This document shows, in pieces, positions 11,152 through 21,000 of a stretch of DNA of 64,000 nucleotides. Position numbers and translations under genes: made by a program. Origin of the DNA: Mesostigma viride (taxonomy: Eukaryota; Streptophyta; Mesostigmatophyceae; Mesostigmatales; Mesostigmataceae); NCBI GenBank assembly GCA_009746045.1, contig RPFO01000213.1:11073593-11137592 (forward strand), given 5' to 3'. The notes beneath the pieces were generated by a model. It worked only from the letters and a program-made list of their open reading frames with translations. It ran no database searches and was not told where the DNA came from. The stretch's first letter is position 1. Each line of letters begins with the position of its first letter.

Positions 11152-11530
11152 AGTTAGTCTAAGTCTCCCGCCTGTAGCCTAAGTGGACACGTGCCAGCAC
11201 CGCCGGCGCCCAATTGGGTACTGGGACGGTGCTGGACTAGAACAGTCGTGGCATGGACACGTGGCTGTACTCAGTATGTGATGAGCCGGTACCTCAGTAC
11301 CGGGACTGTAGTTGTCATGTTAGGACTGACTAGATCAGGTTGTAACTGATAGGTTAGTCCGTCCAGGATCAGTAAGTTAGTTTAACTTACGCAAAGTCTG
11401 GCCAGCCATCGTTGACGGCTGGCCAGCAGTATATGTGCCACATTATCCTAATGCCAAGGTGTCTCGTCGTTCACGCACACACACGCCATTTGGCAGTGCC
11501 CAAGCATTCCAAGCTTTGTGTTGCATAACT
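11152..11530 (+). repeat. 3' LTR of the copia-like element
   Basis: 379 bp, identical to the 5' LTR on inspection; followed by target duplication AAGAC at 11531-11535 and then the resumed host element. Confidence 0.9.
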
Positions 11531-11655
11531 AAGACCTATAAGGTGCGCTCGCTGCCGGCCAGCCTGAACGTACGTCCCTAAAACATGGTCGACAATGGAA
11601 ATCGGGCAAGAATATCACGGCCCAGGCGCTCCCATGTCAAATACTCCGTTTCTAA

Positions 11656-12758
11656 ACTCCAGACTATAATCAAAATCGTCCACAAAAACTTCCTGGCTTG
11701 ATTCGCACCACCATTGCTAATACACTAACATGTTTGTGCCAAAATCGACCCTCCGCGAGCAGGCGTTCTGCGACCCATTTGTGTTGTGCCGCTGTGATAC
11801 AGCGCTACACATAAAAACTTGCGCAGAAAATATTCACAGCCTTTAAGCATAACTAACAACCTTTCGTTTTTGCTACTGGGCGCCCGAAATGATAAACGCA
11901 CGTGAAAACGCCGGCCACGATTGTCAGGTCGCCATATCCACCTCACTTCATTCCCGCACCCACTTTTTCGCTCCAAAATCGGTTATATTTTTGGTCGAGG
12001 TACCTACTTTCCCGCCATTATACCCGGTACCCGGGTACGGAATCCGGGTACCATGTGCCGGTACCACGGGTCGGGTACATCATGCCGGGTACGGTCCACA
12101 TGGGGTACGGTCCATATAGTGACCCCCCCCCCCGGTACCTCGGTTATAGTGACCACTAGGACGATTTAGGACAAAGTCCTAAATTTAGGACCGTGGGATG
12201 ATTAACACTAAACTCCAGACTTTAATCAAAATCGTCCACAAAAATTTCCTGGCTTGATTCGCACCACCATTGCTAATACACTAACATGTTTGTGCCAAAA
12301 TCGACCCTCCGCGAGCAGGCGTTCTGCGACCCATTTGTGTTGTGCTGCTGTGCTACAGCGCTACACATAAAAACTTGAGCAGAAAATATTCACAGCCTTT
12401 AAGCATAACTAACAACCTTTCGTTTTTGCTACTGGGCGCCCGAAATGATAAACGCACGTGAAAACGCCGGCCACGATTGTCAGGTCGCCATATCCACCTC
12501 ACTTCATTCCCGCACCCACTTTTTTGCTCCAAAATCGGTTATATTTTTGGTCGAGGTACCTACTTTCCCGCCATTATACCCGGTACCCGGGTACGGAATC
12601 CGGGTACCATGTGCCGGTACCACGGGTCGGGTACATCATGCCGGGTACGGTCCACATGGGGTACGGTCCATATAGTGCCCCCCCCCCCCGGTACCTCGGT
12701 TATAGTGACCACTAGGACGATTTAGGACAAAGTCCTAAATTTAGGACCGTGGGAGCGC
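11656..12758. repeat. Two ~556-bp direct repeats (right arms of the inner and outer DNA element)
   Basis: The unit at about 11656-12200 recurs 556 bp later with few changes. Each holds a stretch dense in GGTACC/GGGTAC motifs (about 12025-12115 and 12581-12671), a run of 9-11 C, and ends in GTCCTAAATTTAGGAC. Three overlapping small ORFs recur in both but have no coding signature. The duplication is explained by one element copy sitting inside another. Confidence 0.7.
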
Positions 12759-12790
12759 TAACAGATAGATAGTACCCCAGATGATAGTTT

Positions 12791-13985
12791 TTGCCTGCCT
12801 GTTTTTATAACTTCTGTATAGGAGCTGAATCATCCCTACCACTACGTGTCCGTCCTCTTATGTTTTTGAATGGTGGCTTAACAGTTCCCCATACTGTTGT
12901 AGACCCCTTCTTGCATGCTGATGAACTTTTGAATGTCTCTGTGTTAGTGGATAGCGGTGCGGCTAGCTCCTTTGTGAGCGAGGCCCTAGTTAGGCGTTTA
13001 GGACTAGTCCCTATCCCTCACACCAAACCTGTCACTGTCCATTATGCTGACGGTCGCACCAGTCATTCCCCGGGTACTGTATCCCTTCCCCTGGTCATAC
13101 AAGGACGTACTGTCAACCTTACGGCCACTATAGCTGTCCTATCACTACCGCGGATGTATTACTAGGATTAGATTGGCACCAGGATAATAAGATTACTATT
13201 AATTATGATACAATGGTCATCTGGTTTCCAGATAGCTCTTACTGGGTACCGGAACGTCATTATAGAGTAGAAAATTTATCCTTAGTAGATATCACTCCTC
13301 CTACACCTGTTGATCCCCCTGTAAGACCTATACCTGAAGTATTAATGTCCAATGATGAGTTGCGATCTGAACTAAAGGAAAATGGATATTTATTATGTAT
13401 GTTCCTTCAGTTAGAAGTACAGGAGATACCTATCCCTAATAATAGTGTGGATATAGATGTGAACACTGTAGATACCATAGGGGTGGGATTTACTGAAAAC
13501 GAAATAGTACTGAGATACATGGCTGTGATAGATTCCTCCAAAGTTTTTGAAGAAAAGACTCCTTCCTATCCTCCTCCTCGTTCTGTTTTACACCGTGTAG
13601 TTATTAAGGACGGTGCAGTTCCTACGCACTCTCCGATGTACCGAATGGGCCCTACCGGAACTAAAACAGATTTTAGTGTCACTATTAGAAGCAGGATTGA
13701 TAGAGCCTAGTAACTCCCCCTACTCAGCTGGTGTCCGGTTAGTCCCTAAGCCAAATGGCAAGTTTCGTTTAGTTACTGATTATAGGAAGTTAATGATATC
13801 ACTGTGAAGTCTAAATACCCTCTACCTCGTATTGATGATATATTTAATAAGGTTAAAGGTTCTACCTGTTTCACTGTACTAGATTGTGCAGATGGTTTTT
13901 GGCAACTGCGAATAGCGCCCGAGGATTGCCATAAAACCGCCTTTGCTACCCCTTTTGGTCATTATCAGTTTAGAGTAGCGGCTAT
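12791..13985 (+). pseudogene. Protease and N-terminal RT of the Ty3/gypsy pol
   Basis: A retropepsin motif VDSGAAS (12947-12967) and a LGLDW motif near 13165-13185 mark the aspartic protease that would process Gag-Pol. The frame then moves at about 13165, 13660 and 13800. RT fingers and palm are recognisable in LVPKPNGKFRLVTDYRKL (~13738-13793), KYPLPRIDDIF (~13810) and VLDCADGFWQ (~13880). The segment is cut at 13985 by a LINE tail. The frame changes show that the copy is inactive. Confidence 0.8.
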
Positions 13986-14232
13986 TAAAAATTAAATTAA
14001 ATTAAATTAGAACATGCCTCCGTGGGGAGGTCGTGTAGCACATATTTCATGATGGATGGGGTGGAGGAAGCCGCGTGATCGAACTATCCTAACTCTATCT
14101 AGAAAATCCTAACTACACTACTCATCAAAACGCCTCCTCCGCTTGGGGGGAGGTGGCTTGCCCACAGGGTCGGGCGTGTGCGCCTTGACAATCTTCTTCC
14201 ACCGCTTCTTGTCCTGCATGGCAGTCCAAAGA
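13986..14232 (-). mobile_element. 5'-truncated LINE 3' tail inserted in gypsy RT
   Basis: 247 bp flanked by a perfect 7-bp duplication CGGCTAT (13979-13985 and 14233-14239). On the minus strand it holds the last ~25 codons of a LINE ORF2 (ending ...RRRRFDE stop), its 3' UTR and an (AATTT)n-type tail. The same tail family occurs at 37234-38374 and 38378-38740. Removing the insert and one CGGCTAT rejoins the RT frame through the AMGLCNSPASF motif. Confidence 0.85.
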
Positions 14233-15240
14233 CGGCTATGGGACTCTGTAATTCTCCTGCCTCTTTTCAAATGTTGATGAATGAAGTGCTTAGACCTGTT
14301 ATGGGTAATTCTCACCTTCCCCAAGTGTCCTCTGATTTAAAGGATCCTTCCTTCTCCTCTGTTTCTTTAGCCGAGCACGATCGCTCTTGTGCCCAGGCTT
14401 ACTTAGATGACATCCTTATTTACTCCCCAGATTTTGAAACACACCTACGTGATCAAGAAGGTCTTAGAAATATTAATGTCTGAAAATTCTTTGTGGGCTC
14501 GCCGTGCTAAAGTTCGTTCTGGTAGGAGTGTACCATTTTTAGGACATGTTTTGTCAGATGCCGGTGTCGCTACCGACCCGGATAAAACCAAGTCAATTCA
14601 GGATTGGCCTACCCCTACCGACGTTAAAAGTGTACGTAGTTTCTTAGGGATTGCCTCTTACTATAGGCGTTTTATCCCTCGTTTTGCAACTATAGCAGCC
14701 CCTATCAATCATTTGTTAAAGAAAGATATCCCCTTTCTCTGGAGTAGTGAGTGTCAATCTGCTTTTCAGTGTTTAATATCCCTACTTCTCTCTCCTCCCG
14801 TTCTCATCCTACCCGATACTACCAAACCCTTTGTGGTAGCTACAGACGCTAGTAAGGTAGCTATAGGGGGGGTCCTTCTCCAGGATCAGGGTCAGGGCTT
14901 ACAGCCAATTGAGTATATCTCTAGGACAATGCTCCCCGCGGAGCGTAACTATCCTGTACACCAGCAGGAACTATTAGCTGTGGTGTATTGTTGCCACGCG
15001 TGGCAGCACTTTCCCAATTTGATGTTTGCCTGAATGAACCCTGTGAGATAGATCCTTATAGATTAGTTATATACAAACGGACCATCGTCCCCTTACCCAT
15101 CTTCTCTCCCAACCCAACCTTACCCCTCGTCAAGCGCGCTGGATGGAGTTTTTAGCACAGTTTTCCCCTTTTAAACTTCAATATGTTAAAGGTGTAGATA
15201 ACATAGTGCCTGATGCCCTCTCCCGCCGCGCAGATTACTC
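14233..15240 (+). pseudogene. RT catalytic core and RNase H of the Ty3/gypsy pol
   Basis: The catalytic YLDD box (14400-14411, within AYLDDILIYSP) is followed after a frame change near 14440 by the RT thumb and connection (FLGIASYYRRFIPRF, ~14643) and RNase H with ATDAS (~14840) and QQELLAVV (~14963). Another frame change near 15030 leads to TDHRPLTHLL and DALSRR (~15215). The usual functions are cDNA synthesis and RNA removal; the breaks make this copy non-functional. Confidence 0.8.
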
Positions 15241-17116
15241 CTTTTTCGAGGACTTAGATGTTCTCAATACTACTCTAGTTCCTACCACTCTTGGTGTAAC
15301 CCCTTATGGTGAACTACCGGATGATGAACATTATGCCTACCTCTTTCATACTGCTGTTCGTATGCCTGACCTCCTTTCTCACGTAGGACTCTCTCTCCCG
15401 TGTGAGGCCCTTCCTGTGGTCTCTGTGGGGGGGGAGGGGAAAAATAAAATTTCTATACCGCTTAGCCATATAGCGACTAGGTCAGGAAAGTCCTATGATA
15501 ACATAGTCCCTCTAGGACCTCCCCTTCTCTTTGGCAAGGCGGTAGGAGACCTCTTTAAACCTGATATAGATACTTCTGTAGCGATGCCTACCTCTGATCT
15601 CGAACGCCTTATCAGTAGATTTACGGCCACTGAGCCGGAAGCTTTAGCTGCTATTGCCTCCCATCCCCAACAGTTAGGCAAATACCCCTGTAAATTTGTA
15701 GGTGGGTTTTTATATGTGCAGTTGACAGATTCTCCCCCTCAATGGCGCCTGTATGTCCCTCCTATCTGTCGCTCCTCCTTGCTTTTTGAGTTGCATGATT
15801 TAGCTGCTCACCAGGGCGGTAAACGGGTACGGGATCTAGTAACCCGTTCCTACTACTGGCCTTCCCTCAGGATGTAGATGAGTATGTTAGGACCTGCCAA
15901 TCTTGTCAGGAAATGAAACCTAACAACGTAGGGCAGATAGCCGAGCCTAGGACCCTTCCTGACCCCATCATGCCATGGGATTCCCTTATGATGGATTTTG
16001 TAGGACCTTTTAGAAAGAATGGTAAGGGTAATGCTCAGATCCTTGTGTTTGTAGATCGCTTTACGCGTATGTGCCATCTCGTGCCTTGTCCCTTGGAACT
16101 CACCGCACGCGATTGTGCCCGCCTATACCTCAATAATGTTTATAGATACCATGGTTTGAGTAGGCAGTTTATTTCTGACAAAGATAAGTTATTTACTTCT
16201 GAGTTTTGGCTGCCAGCAGTTCTTCGCTGCTATCGGTACCAAGGTCACCTTCGGTACTGCCTACCACTCCTCCTCTTCTCATTTAGTAGAACGTTTGAAT
16301 AGAGTAGTGGAAGAAGCTCTGCGGCACTATGTGAATGGTTCTGGGAGTGATTGGGAGGATTATCTATGTCTGGTAGAGTTTTCCCTTAACAATTGCCCTC
16401 AAGCCGCGCATGGTTATACGCCCTTCTTCCTAGATACAGGTAGACAACCTCTTACCCCTACCTCTCTCTTAGCCAGTCCTTTAAGGGACAAGGATGATGT
16501 GTCCCGAGATACTGTAGAAGGTGTGCAGGCGTTATTAGATAAGATGAAGAATGCCCACGACAATGCTATTGCAGGGTACCATAGGGCGCAGGCCAAGTAC
16601 CTTGCTAGGTTGCGTGCCTCATTAGATAGAAGAGCACCTGAGATAGAAATAGGAGATTTAGTCTTAGTAGAAGGCCCTCGTGTTGGCCGATTCGCTCACA
16701 AGTTCGAGGCTGAACTTAAAGTGAAACTCAGGCCCGCCTTCTTAGGACCCTTCCGTGTGTTGTCTAGAGTAGGTAATTTCTTGTATGAGATAGATATCCC
16801 TACCTCTTGGCAAACCCATTCGCACACCTTTCATAGAAGCCAGCTAAAGCTTTACCACCAAAGCACGTTTGCTGGTAGAGAGTTAGCCCCTGCCCCTTTA
16901 GAGCGTAATCCTGATACTGGTGAGGTAGAGGACGAGGTAGAGAGTATCGTGGCCCATAGAGACATTAAAAGAGGCCGTGGTACTCAACGCCAGTATAAGG
17001 TTAAATGGATGTATGCTCGTAGCGAGGTAGTAGATAAAGTCTGGTATACGGAGAGTGAGTTAGTAGATGGGTGTAGTCGCCTTTTGCAGGACTATAAAAC
17101 CCTGCACAAGCTCTAG
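15241..17116 (+). pseudogene. Integrase with C-terminal chromodomain of the Ty3/gypsy pol
   Basis: The zinc-binding H-H (HDLAAH, ~15796) and CQSC (~15895) are followed by the DDE core: Asp in MMDFVGPF (~15990), Asp in FISDKDKLF (~16175) and Glu in LVERLNRV (~16290), with frame changes near 15870 and 16240. The C-terminal part has a GPF/Y-like module (FLGPFRVLSRVGN, ~16740) and then a chromodomain (VESIVAHRD to LLQDYKTLH, about 16935-17110) that in chromoviruses directs integration to modified histones. Stop TAG 17114-17116. A TGTG8AGG run at 15424 lies just before the integrase part. Confidence 0.85.
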
Positions 17117-17143
17117 TTGTAGACCTTCTCCTCTCTTATATTA

Positions 17144-18029
17144 CAGTCATTCCCGCGTTAAGTTGCGATCGCCCCCTAAAATTTGGCGCCGCAACTTAAC
17201 GCGGGAACGCAACTTAACGGTAGAATTAGGCTAGCAGCCCACCACCTCCTCCTCTGACGGACTTCTATACGGCATTCGACAGCTCTCGTCAAGCCCGATC
17301 CATCTGCAGCGTCAAAGCCGGCCAAAGTCCATTTTCCAGGCCAGATAGTATTTTGGACAAAGGCGGGCTGCAAAACACGCCGTGGGCAGCCACGCAGTGC
17401 CTGCATTTTGTAACACAAATGTGTGTTTTAACCCTCTGACTTCGGCTCTCTTTTTGGCGGGTTACTTAGTTGCCAGCCGGCTTCACGTTTGACTGTGACA
17501 AAACATGGGAACAGTCGTGAGGGAAGCTTCATTTACTGTCAATGGCCTGCATGTAAAGAATAATAACAACATGGAGGCCACATGCAGCGAGACTGCCTGT
17601 GGCCTCAACGACCTTGTCTTTGCCCTTATGTGGTGCCGTGCATTCGGCATGATGATGGTAATTTCCGGCAAGATGTCTCAATTACATACCCTGCATGGTT
17701 GTGGATTCTTATGTACCGCAGCCCGCAGGCTGCAAAACTGAGTTTGTAAGGTTGCATTCGCGCTTTACACCTAAGCCAGCAGGCGGGGAAATTTGCGCGC
17801 CAGTGGGGCTTGCGTATTTTGCCGCCTAAAATCACGTAGCGGGTCCGGACTTGGCAAAAAATGGCCTCCTGTGCGGCCAAAAATTGCCTGACACCTACAA
17901 ATCGAGTCATTACCGCGTTAAGTTGCGATGGCCTCCATGCTTAAGTTGTGGTCGCCCCCCAAACTTCGACGCCGCAACTTAACGCGGGAACGCAACCTTA
18001 AGAAACGCAACTTAACGCGGGAATGACTG
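17144..18029. mobile_element. pogo/Tc1-type non-autonomous TIR element
   Basis: 886 bp flanked by TA (17142-17143 and 18030-18031). The ends are inverted: CAGTCATTCCCGCGTTAAG on the left and its complement on the right. Extra copies of CGCAACTTAACGCGGGAA occur just inside both ends. TA target and CAGT start are typical of pogo/Tigger elements. No transposase is present. Confidence 0.8.
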
Positions 18030-18080
18030 TATGTCTGCTGTCGACGGGTGGTTGGTTGTCCCCTCCCCTCCGCAGCCGTC

Positions 18081-21000
18081 ATGTCAGAGCCTACCCCTCC
18101 GTTGGAGTCACTGCCGCCTACCCCTGATCCGGAGCAATATTATGAGGTCCTTCCGGGCCGGTGGGTCTCCAGGTCCAGCTTCCCTGGTGGCCCAATCCAT
18201 TCTGCCCTGCAGGCGAGTCATGCTGCTCTGGTTCGGGCCGCCCTCTTCGGGGTCTCCTGGTTTGGACCGGACCCACAGGAACCGCAGCAGTTGGTTGTCC
18301 ATGGGTTCGACGACGCTGGACACTGTCTCCTTGAGTGTGGGTCCCGCTGCCCTGCCCTTGGGCAGATAGATGCCATCCTCCAGTGTCCCAGGATTTTCTC
18401 CTACCTTTCTACCCCTGTGGGCCGCTCTTGCCTCAGGGATGTTTTCCCATGGCTTCCGGCAGAGGGCGACGCTGAGTTAGATGACCATCCCTGTGACCTC
18501 CTGCGGGCGGTCGAGTTCATGGAGATTGCGGACCAGTCGGCGGGGGTGTTAGCACATGGCGATCCTTCCCCTGTGGATGCACCGGTAGAGTCGCAGTACA
18601 CGCCGGAGTATTCGGCCTCAGTCGCAGCTTCCTAGCTCCTCCTCCGTGTCGGCGCCTTCTCCTGTTCCGTCATCACCGCGGTCGACCAGGCGCGTGTCGG
18701 TGGAGCCGACGCCTACCCCTCCGGGCGTGGATCCAGAGCCTGACCACCTTGCGGCTACCGTGTCTGCAATGCAGGCCCAGATCCAGTCCTTAGCCTCGGC
18801 ATTCGGGGCCTTCATGGCGTCTCAGTCGCCTGCTTTAGTTGCGCCAGGTGTGGCGTCTGTTGCTGCTGTGCCACCTACCCCTCCTGTTGCCTCGGTGACT
18901 ACGGCTTCGCCTGCGCCCCAGTGCGAGCCCGCGGTCGCTGTGGTTTTGTCTGCTGCTGCGACTCCTACTCCTCCTGCTGCCTCCGCGCCTGTGACCGCCG
19001 TACCTGCGCCTTCGCGCGAGTCTCCTGCCCCCAGTGTGAGATCATACGCCGTATAATACGGTATAATACGGTATAATACGTTATGCGCTGGTTTTTAGCG
19101 TATAATTTTTCATACGTAATACGTTTTAGCGCATAATGACGCATAATGACGTATAATACCGTATAATGCCGTATTTTCCGCGGTTTTTTTACGTTTTGCG
19201 CGGCTAGGATGCCAGAACGACAGGGCAACGATTTGAAGCCACAGATTTCGTATCTCTACTAAGTACTGACCCGTCTGAACTTTCACAATTCGACGCGATC
19301 TTATTTTGAAATTGTGGTGCACAGTGCGCGCACCGTGCGGAGGTGGCCATGGCGACGTGCGTTCCGTTAAAATATGGCTAATCCGGCGGGCGACATGCGA
19401 AAAAATTAAGCCGATGGTTAAAAGTGATGTTCTATTATGATGTTTCATAGCAAGATCTGCACTATTTGCAAATTCGCTGCCTTTGTTGGTACAGATTTGC
19501 ACGGGGGTCTCATCAAACAATTTGGCCGCGATGAATAATCTAGCATGTGTGCCTGCGACGGTAGAACTCGATATTCGTGGGTTATTATTTTGATGCAGCA
19601 AGAGCCGTTTAGTAACGGACACCATGAAAATAACCTAAGCATCTTCGATCTGCGGCCATTTCCTGTCATTTCTAAAATGATTTCGTTCAGGCCTGCGCGA
19701 TCCGCGGTTAATCCATCCATGGCTGGCTGGCTTTTCTTGCGCGCCTGGGTAGGAAATAATGCCGGCCGTGGTACGTTGATTTGCCGCATGTCACCGCCCA
19801 GTCTGTTTGCGCTCTTAATGAACCTGGCATGAAACTTTTTGCGCCGTTTCTGGGTTTTTCTTGCTATTTTGTTCTCCACTTGTTGCAGTTGTGCTATCAG
19901 TCAGATTTTCCGCAGCTTTCAATGGTTTTCCTTACGCTGCGTATGCCATGCTTCCTAAAGCTACCCAGAATTGATCGGGCAGTTATCTGGCTTTGCTACG
20001 CTTCCTGTATGGAGGTTTTCACACGGTAGACATTCTATATTGCGTAGTCAAGGACCCTAGCTGCCTGGGAGCGGCATCACCGTTGCAAGGAGCTGGCGAG
20101 CTCATAGACGCCTGTCATGCTCTTCAGCCTGCTGGAAAACAAGGTTGTTGTATGGAAGGTGAGAATATGTGAGTTACTTATCACATCCCCACCTGTTTAG
20201 CCTCCGTGGTCCCCCAACGGGGACACGAGATTAATTAATATTAATTAATTAATTCAGTTAATTAATTAATTAATGCACACCACGAGTCACACACCTGTAG
20301 TCACATGCAGCTCAGTATATTCACATAGCATCGCACCATGCAAACATACTGCATGCATTAATTGTATACTACTGTAGTATTTGCGTGCATGCACAGCCAC
20401 ATATATATATTAAAATATGTAATTACTTGCATCAAAGTGAAGGCACCCAAGTAAACATAACCAATATAAAGCCACATATATATATTAAAAATATAATTAC
20501 TTACAGCAGAGTGAAATCACTCTTAAACCAAAGCAAACGCCCAGCTATAAACCTATATACAGAGCCATGTCAAAGCTCTATACTACGATATAAGACCAAT
20601 GGAAACGCCTAACGGGAGGAACCTAATAGCCCTGCTGCACCGCAAAATCAGCCCGCGTACGGCGGAGCATGATGTCAGCCATGGCCCGAGTCAGCGCCAC
20701 CGACAAGCGCTGACGCCAATATGACGTCCAGGTCCGCGCCGACCATGGGGCCCGCTGGCCCTCCAGGCCCTCCAGGCCAGCCACATATATACACACATAC
20801 ACACAATTATGCATGCGCACGTTTACATTCTCAGTATTACATGCAATACATCGATCGTGTCCACAATGTCCACCGTATAGAGTATAGCCGAGGGTAGGGC
20901 AACCTTGGATTATGTCCAAAACAGTGTTAAAAACATGTGGATTGATGGTGGGTGTCTTAAAATGTGTAAAATCAGAGTATTCTGAGTGTGTCCGTACGAT

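Larger units (their letters stand above)
4055..11530 (+). mobile_element. Full-length Ty1/copia-like LTR retrotransposon
   Basis: Two 379-bp LTRs that look identical (4055-4433, 11152-11530) flank 6.7 kb and are bounded by a 5-bp duplication AAGAC (4050-4054, 11531-11535). The interior codes for Gag, a CCHC knuckle, integrase, an aspartic-protease-like domain, then RT and RNase H. Integrase before RT is the Ty1/copia arrangement, but protease after integrase is not. LTR ends are AGTTA...TAACT rather than TG...CA. Identical LTRs argue for a recent insertion, although the coding part has several frame changes (around 5325, 5610, 6906-6961 and 9338-9365). Confidence 0.9.
2945..12207 (+). mobile_element. 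Inner copy of the same ~1.78-kb element, self-inserted
   Basis: The left end is TGTCCATCTTCCCT and the right end read inward is TGTTAATCATCCCA, flanked by CTAA on both sides (2941-2944 and 12208-12211). The 16-bp palindrome GTCCTAAATTTAGGAC recurs at 2967 and 12176. Its left part repeats 692-2940 almost exactly and its right part repeats 12212-12747. The inner copy preserves the empty site of the palindrome (around 3590-3605), while the outer copy preserves the empty site of the copia element (AAGAC 2820-2824). Net length without copia is about 1782 bp. Confidence 0.65.
672..12763 (+). mobile_element. Outer copy of ~1.78-kb non-autonomous DNA element
   Basis: The left end starts TGTTGGTTTTCCCA and the right end, read inward, is TGTTAGCGCTCCCA, giving short degenerate terminal inverted repeats TGTTNNNNTCCCA. 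Just inside each end is the perfect 16-bp palindrome GTCCTAAATTTAGGAC (692-707 and 12732-12747). Subtracting the inner copy and the 1038-bp palindrome leaves about 1.79 kb, matching the inner copy. No transposase ORF is present. The outer target-site duplication is not clear (CTTAG left, GATAG right), so the superfamily is unassigned. Confidence 0.6.
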
